From Planctomycetales bacterium (GTDB taxonomy: Bacteria; Planctomycetota; Planctomycetia; Planctomycetales; Planctomycetaceae): DNA of 6,917 nucleotides. The notes under the pieces were generated by a model that was not told where the DNA came from, made no database searches, and saw only the letters and a list, made by a program, of their open reading frames with translations. The stretch's first letter is position 1, and each line of letters opens with the position of its first letter. The translations under genes and the position numbers were made by a program. The stretch lies in the NCBI GenBank assembly GCA_020050375.1, contig JAGVKR010000529.1:1-6917 (forward strand), read 5' to 3'. Below are positions 4,025 through 6,917 of the stretch, piece after piece.

Positions 4025-6917
4025 TCATTTCACCGAGAGAAGATAGGCGATCACGTCGGCCATCGCTTGCGGATCGAGCTGCTTTTCGAGCCCTTCGGGC
4101 ATGATCGACAGGCCACTGCTCCGCAGCTCGTCGATGTTCACCCGCAGCACCGTGTCGGTGGCGTTTTCCTGTCGCTTGAGTGTCACGCTGGTCGCCGTTT
4201 CGGCGGCGATCAGGCCGGTGATCGTCTTCCCTTCGGTGGTCAATAGCAGGTAATTCACGAACTGCGGATTCACCTCGCGATTGGGGTCGATGACATTGAG
4301 CAGGATCGTTTCGGGGCCGCGGTTTTGAACGGTGGCGAGGTTGGGGCCGATCTCGGTCCCCACGTTGTCGAGCCGATGGCAGACCGCGCAGACCTTTTGA
4401 AAGTGCATCTTTCCCCGCGCGGCGTCGCCGGCCAGCGTGAGGGCCGGCTTGTAGGCGTCGAGGACATCCTGACGACGTCCCAGCTTGAACCGCTCGGCGA
4501 GGCGCGCGGCCTGTTCGCGAACCTGCTCGTTGCTGTTCGTGGCCAGTAGTTTGATCCGCCCCGGTTCGACATCGGCGATGGGAATTTCGTCGGCGGCGAC
4601 TCCCTTCAAGAAGGCCACCAGCCAATCGGGTCGCGAAAAGATCGCTTCCGTCGCCGTCGTCCGCAGCTTCGGACTGAACGTGGGCCAGGCCTTGATGAGG
4701 ATCTCGCCGACCTCCGGGTCGGTGAATGAGGCCAGGACCGAAAGGGCCGCCAACTGCACTTCCTGCGGTTCGCGCGTCCCGAGGAGCGAAGGAAGAAGAC
4801 CCTGCGCTTCGACAAACGACCCCAGTCGCAGCGTGCGCGTCGCTTCCGCCCGTTCGGCGGGAGGCTTGCTCGCATCGGCGGCTGTTTTTTGCGAAGCGAC
4901 CAACGTTTCCGCAAGCAGTTGATGCGCTCGGCCTGAACCTTTGGTGATGAGCTCGCGAAGCGGCGATCCACGGCGGGAGAGGCCGTCGACAAGACTTAGC
5001 ACAAGCTGCGACGCGAGTCGCTTGTCGGTTTTGGAAAGCTCCTCGAAGATTGTCACGACCTGCGGGACGTCAATCTTGTTCGCCTGAGCGCCAATAAGCG
5101 CAGTGAGCGCGAGCAGCGTCTCGCGACCAGCGAGCGTCGACCGATAGTCCGTACTGATCAGCAACTTTGCCAGCACCTGTCCCGCGTCCTCGGCCAACGA
5201 GCTGAAAACCGCTAGCCGAACCCAACGGTCGGCGCCGTCCCGCCTCAACATCGCGGCGAGGACGCTCGGTCGTAAATCATCCGAGGCGGAAAATTCACCT
5301 AGTGAAAACGCCAACTGATATCGGACGCGCAGGTCGGGGTCGCCCGATAGGGAGGCGATGTCTTCCAGGAACAACCGCCCGGAACTCTTGGCAAGCCATT
5401 CCGACAACCGCACGGCATGTTCGCGAACGCGGGGATGTTCGTCTTTCAGGCGAGCCAGCAGAACTTCGCGCTTCAGCCCCCCCAAACCAGCAAGTGCATA
5501 GAGCGCATGCATTCTCCCCTGCGGCAGTTTCGCTGCGGAGGCCAGGTCGCGGAGCGGCTCAACGGCAGACTTGTCCTGCCGCTCGAACAACAGCCGCGAC
5601 GCCGTGTCGCGATGCCAGCCATTGGGATGGTCGAGCGTCGCGACCAGTTCGGCCGTCGAGGCTTTGTCGAGCTTGGGGAGCGGGCCCTGCTTGAAGTCGT
5701 CGCGCACGACACGATAGATGCGGCCTCGATCGCGCCCGCTGGTTAAATCCAAGTGCTTTTTGATCATCGGCGGCAGGCTCGCCGGATGTTCGATCACCTC
5801 GCGATACACATCGATGACGTACAAGTTTCCGTCCGGGGCGTTGGCGAACTGCGCAGGTCGGAACCAGATATCGGTCGACGCGACGAACTCTTTCTTCTCG
5901 TCGGCTCGGCGGGCGATCAGGCCGACACCGTCCTCTTCGAGAATCTTGCGGTGGACGATGTTGCTTCCCACGTCGCCGACGAACGCCTGGCCGCGAAATT
6001 CTTCGGGCCACGCATTCCCGCGATAGATCGTGACGCCGGTCGCGCCGGTGAAGTAGCCGGCAGCGCGGCCTCCCCCCTCGACGACTCCCGGGACGGCGCC
6101 CGACATGCGCAGCCGGGTGCGAACGATGCGCCAGGGCTCCACCGGGCTGATCCGAAAAACTTCCGCCTGGGGGCCATCAGCAGCGATACTGACGCGCGGG
6201 CCGGGGACCGCCAGATACGGATTGCGGGCGATGTAGCGGTCTTCGTACATCGCGAGCTGGATGTGGTCGCTGTTGGAACTGAGGAACTTGCGGCCCCAGT
6301 CGTCGAAGCTCATGCCGTGCTGTGCGCCGCCGCTCGTCGCCTTGAGCTCCAGCGTACGAGGATCGAACGCAAAATCGCGGCCGTTCAGATTGACAGCAGG
6401 TGCGTCGGGCATATCGGGACGCTTTTCCTGCGCCCCCGACGTGCTGGTTGCGCCGTGGATGCGATTGTCGAGCCCCCAATGAAAGCTGTTGAACAATCCC
6501 TGGACGTTGCTGCGGCCGAAGCCGGTGAAGACTGTCTTGCGGATATCGGCCTTGCCGTCGCCGTCGGTGTCTTTGAGGTAGTAGATGTCCGGTGCGGCTC
6601 CGACGAACACGCCGCCGTCGAAGCAGGTGATCGCTGTCGGCCACGAAAGCTTGTCGGCAAAGAGGGTGCTCTTGTCGAACTTGCCGTCGCCATCGGTATC
6701 TTCGAGCAACCTGACCGATCCGAGGAATTCCTTGTCCTGCTCGGAATAGTCGATCATCTCGACAACGTACATGCGCCCGGCGGCGTCGAACGAGATCGCG
6801 ACCGGAGAATGCACGAGCGGCTCGGCGGCCACCTGCTCGATGCGGAAACCGGGAAGCGTTTGAAACGTTTTCAGCGCATCGGCCGGCTCGTGCGGCGGAA
6901 TCCGCGGCAGCTCGTCC
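4025..6917 (-). CDS. PVC-type membrane-bound dehydrogenase-like protein with HEAT repeats and CxxCH haem domain (5' end outside window)
   Basis: The frame is open from the window edge to a TGA at 4027-4025, giving 963 visible residues. A GTG at 6832 is an internal valine: the frame continues upstream as DELPRIPPHEPADALKTFQT and on into FRIEQVAAEPL, typical of the mature start of this family, so the true start and an expected signal peptide lie beyond 6917. Counting from the first full visible codon, about 20-410 is a glucose/sorbosone-dehydrogenase-like beta-propeller (the Pirellula/Verrucomicrobium N-terminal domain), with two calcium-binding-type DTDGDG loops at 73-78 and 116-121. About 415-800 is a helical HEAT-like array (for example HPRVREHAVRLSEWLA, PDLRVRYQLAFSLGEF). 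The C-terminal domain carries CAVCH (843-847; bases 4376-4390) for covalent haem c and a likely distal ligand Met939 in SIMPEGLEK. Such proteins are presumed periplasmic or membrane-attached oxidoreductases linked to sugar or polysaccharide use; the substrate is unknown. All visible domains look intact. Its promoter is not in the window. Confidence 0.92.
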   Translation of the reverse strand, partial: DELPRIPPHEPADALKTFQTLPGFRIEQVAAEPLVHSPVAISFDAAGRMYVVEMIDYSEQDKEFLGSVRLLEDTDGDGKFDKSTLFADKLSWPTAITCFDGGVFVGAAPDIYYLKDTDGDGKADIRKTVFTGFGRSNVQGLFNSFHWGLDNRIHGATSTSGAQEKRPDMPDAPAVNLNGRDFAFDPRTLELKATSGGAQHGMSFDDWGRKFLSSNSDHIQLAMYEDRYIARNPYLAVPGPRVSIAADGPQAEVFRISPVEPWRIVRTRLRMSGAVPGVVEGGGRAAGYFTGATGVTIYRGNAWPEEFRGQAFVGDVGSNIVHRKILEEDGVGLIARRADEKKEFVASTDIWFRPAQFANAPDGNLYVIDVYREVIEHPASLPPMIKKHLDLTSGRDRGRIYRVVRDDFKQGPLPKLDKASTAELVATLDHPNGWHRDTASRLLFERQDKSAVEPLRDLASAAKLPQGRMHALYALAGLGGLKREVLLARLKDEHPRVREHAVRLSEWLAKSSGRLFLEDIASLSGDPDLRVRYQLAFSLGEFSASDDLRPSVLAAMLRRDGADRWVRLAVFSSLAEDAGQVLAKLLISTDYRSTLAGRETLLALTALIGAQANKIDVPQVVTIFEELSKTDKRLASQLVLSLVDGLSRRGSPLRELITKGSGRAHQLLAETLVASQKTAADASKPPAERAEATRTLRLGSFVEAQGLLPSLLGTREPQEVQLAALSVLASFTDPEVGEILIKAWPTFSPKLRTTATEAIFSRPDWLVAFLKGVAADEIPIADVEPGRIKLLATNSNEQVREQAARLAERFKLGRRQDVLDAYKPALTLAGDAARGKMHFQKVCAVCHRLDNVGTEIGPNLATVQNRGPETILLNVIDPNREVNPQFVNYLLLTTEGKTITGLIAAETATSVTLKRQENATDTVLRVNIDELRSSGLSIMPEGLEKQLDPQAMADVIAYLLSVK

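Noticed and set aside
6830..6832. GTG as the true start of the haem protein
   Set aside because: The frame continues upstream to the window edge with sequence typical of this family (PADALKTFQT, then PGFRIEQV), and a secreted haem protein needs a signal peptide, which is not present at this GTG.
1..6917. A novel defence, mobile or secondary-metabolite system
   Set aside because: All five genes belong to recognisable families with ordinary housekeeping or catabolic roles, and no integrase, transposase, nuclease, toxin pair or CRISPR repeat is visible.

Overview
The window looks like an ordinary chromosomal stretch from a GC-rich planctomycete, probably of the Pirellulales/Planctomycetales type. 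The strongest taxonomic clue is the large minus-strand gene at the right end. It combines a dehydrogenase-like beta-propeller, a HEAT-repeat middle and a C-terminal CxxCH haem domain, an architecture expanded in Planctomycetes and Verrucomicrobia. The assignment is inferred from gene content and architecture, not from a marker gene.

Layout from left to right. (1) Positions 1-830, plus strand: the 3' part of a gene whose product ends in a nucleotidylyltransferase domain (HYGH and SSTELR motifs), preceded by what looks like the end of a CinA/PncC-like domain. (2) Positions 831-901: a short convergent gap. (3) Positions 902-1759, minus strand: a fumarylacetoacetate-hydrolase-fold enzyme closest in recalled motifs to 2-dehydro-3-deoxy-D-arabinonate dehydratase. 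(4) Positions 1771-1892: a 122-bp palindromic element whose arms are built from a 7-bp repeat. (5) Positions 1913-2932, minus: an RluA/RluD-family pseudouridine synthase. (6) Positions 2929-3807, minus: a membrane-anchored, TPR-like protein of YfgM-like layout, overlapping the pseudouridine synthase by ATGA. (7) Positions 3878-3906, minus: a near-consensus sigma-70-type promoter for that pair. (8) Positions 3919-4012: a second, unrelated 94-bp palindromic element. (9) Positions 4025-6917, minus: the large haem protein, whose 5' end lies outside the window.

The TPR-like protein and the pseudouridine synthase form a clear translationally coupled pair under one promoter. The dehydratase-like gene follows on the same strand, but a 153-bp gap with the first palindromic element separates it, so co-transcription is possible and not shown. 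The haem protein belongs to a separate upstream transcription unit, and the second palindrome sits 12 bp after its stop codon. The plus-strand gene at the left is convergent to all of these.

I see no defence system, CRISPR array, transposase, RNA gene or phage module. The most interesting items are the two structured intergenic elements, the probable CinA-nucleotidylyltransferase fusion (possibly two consecutive steps of pyridine-nucleotide salvage in one chain), and the well-formed promoter with a GC-rich discriminator.
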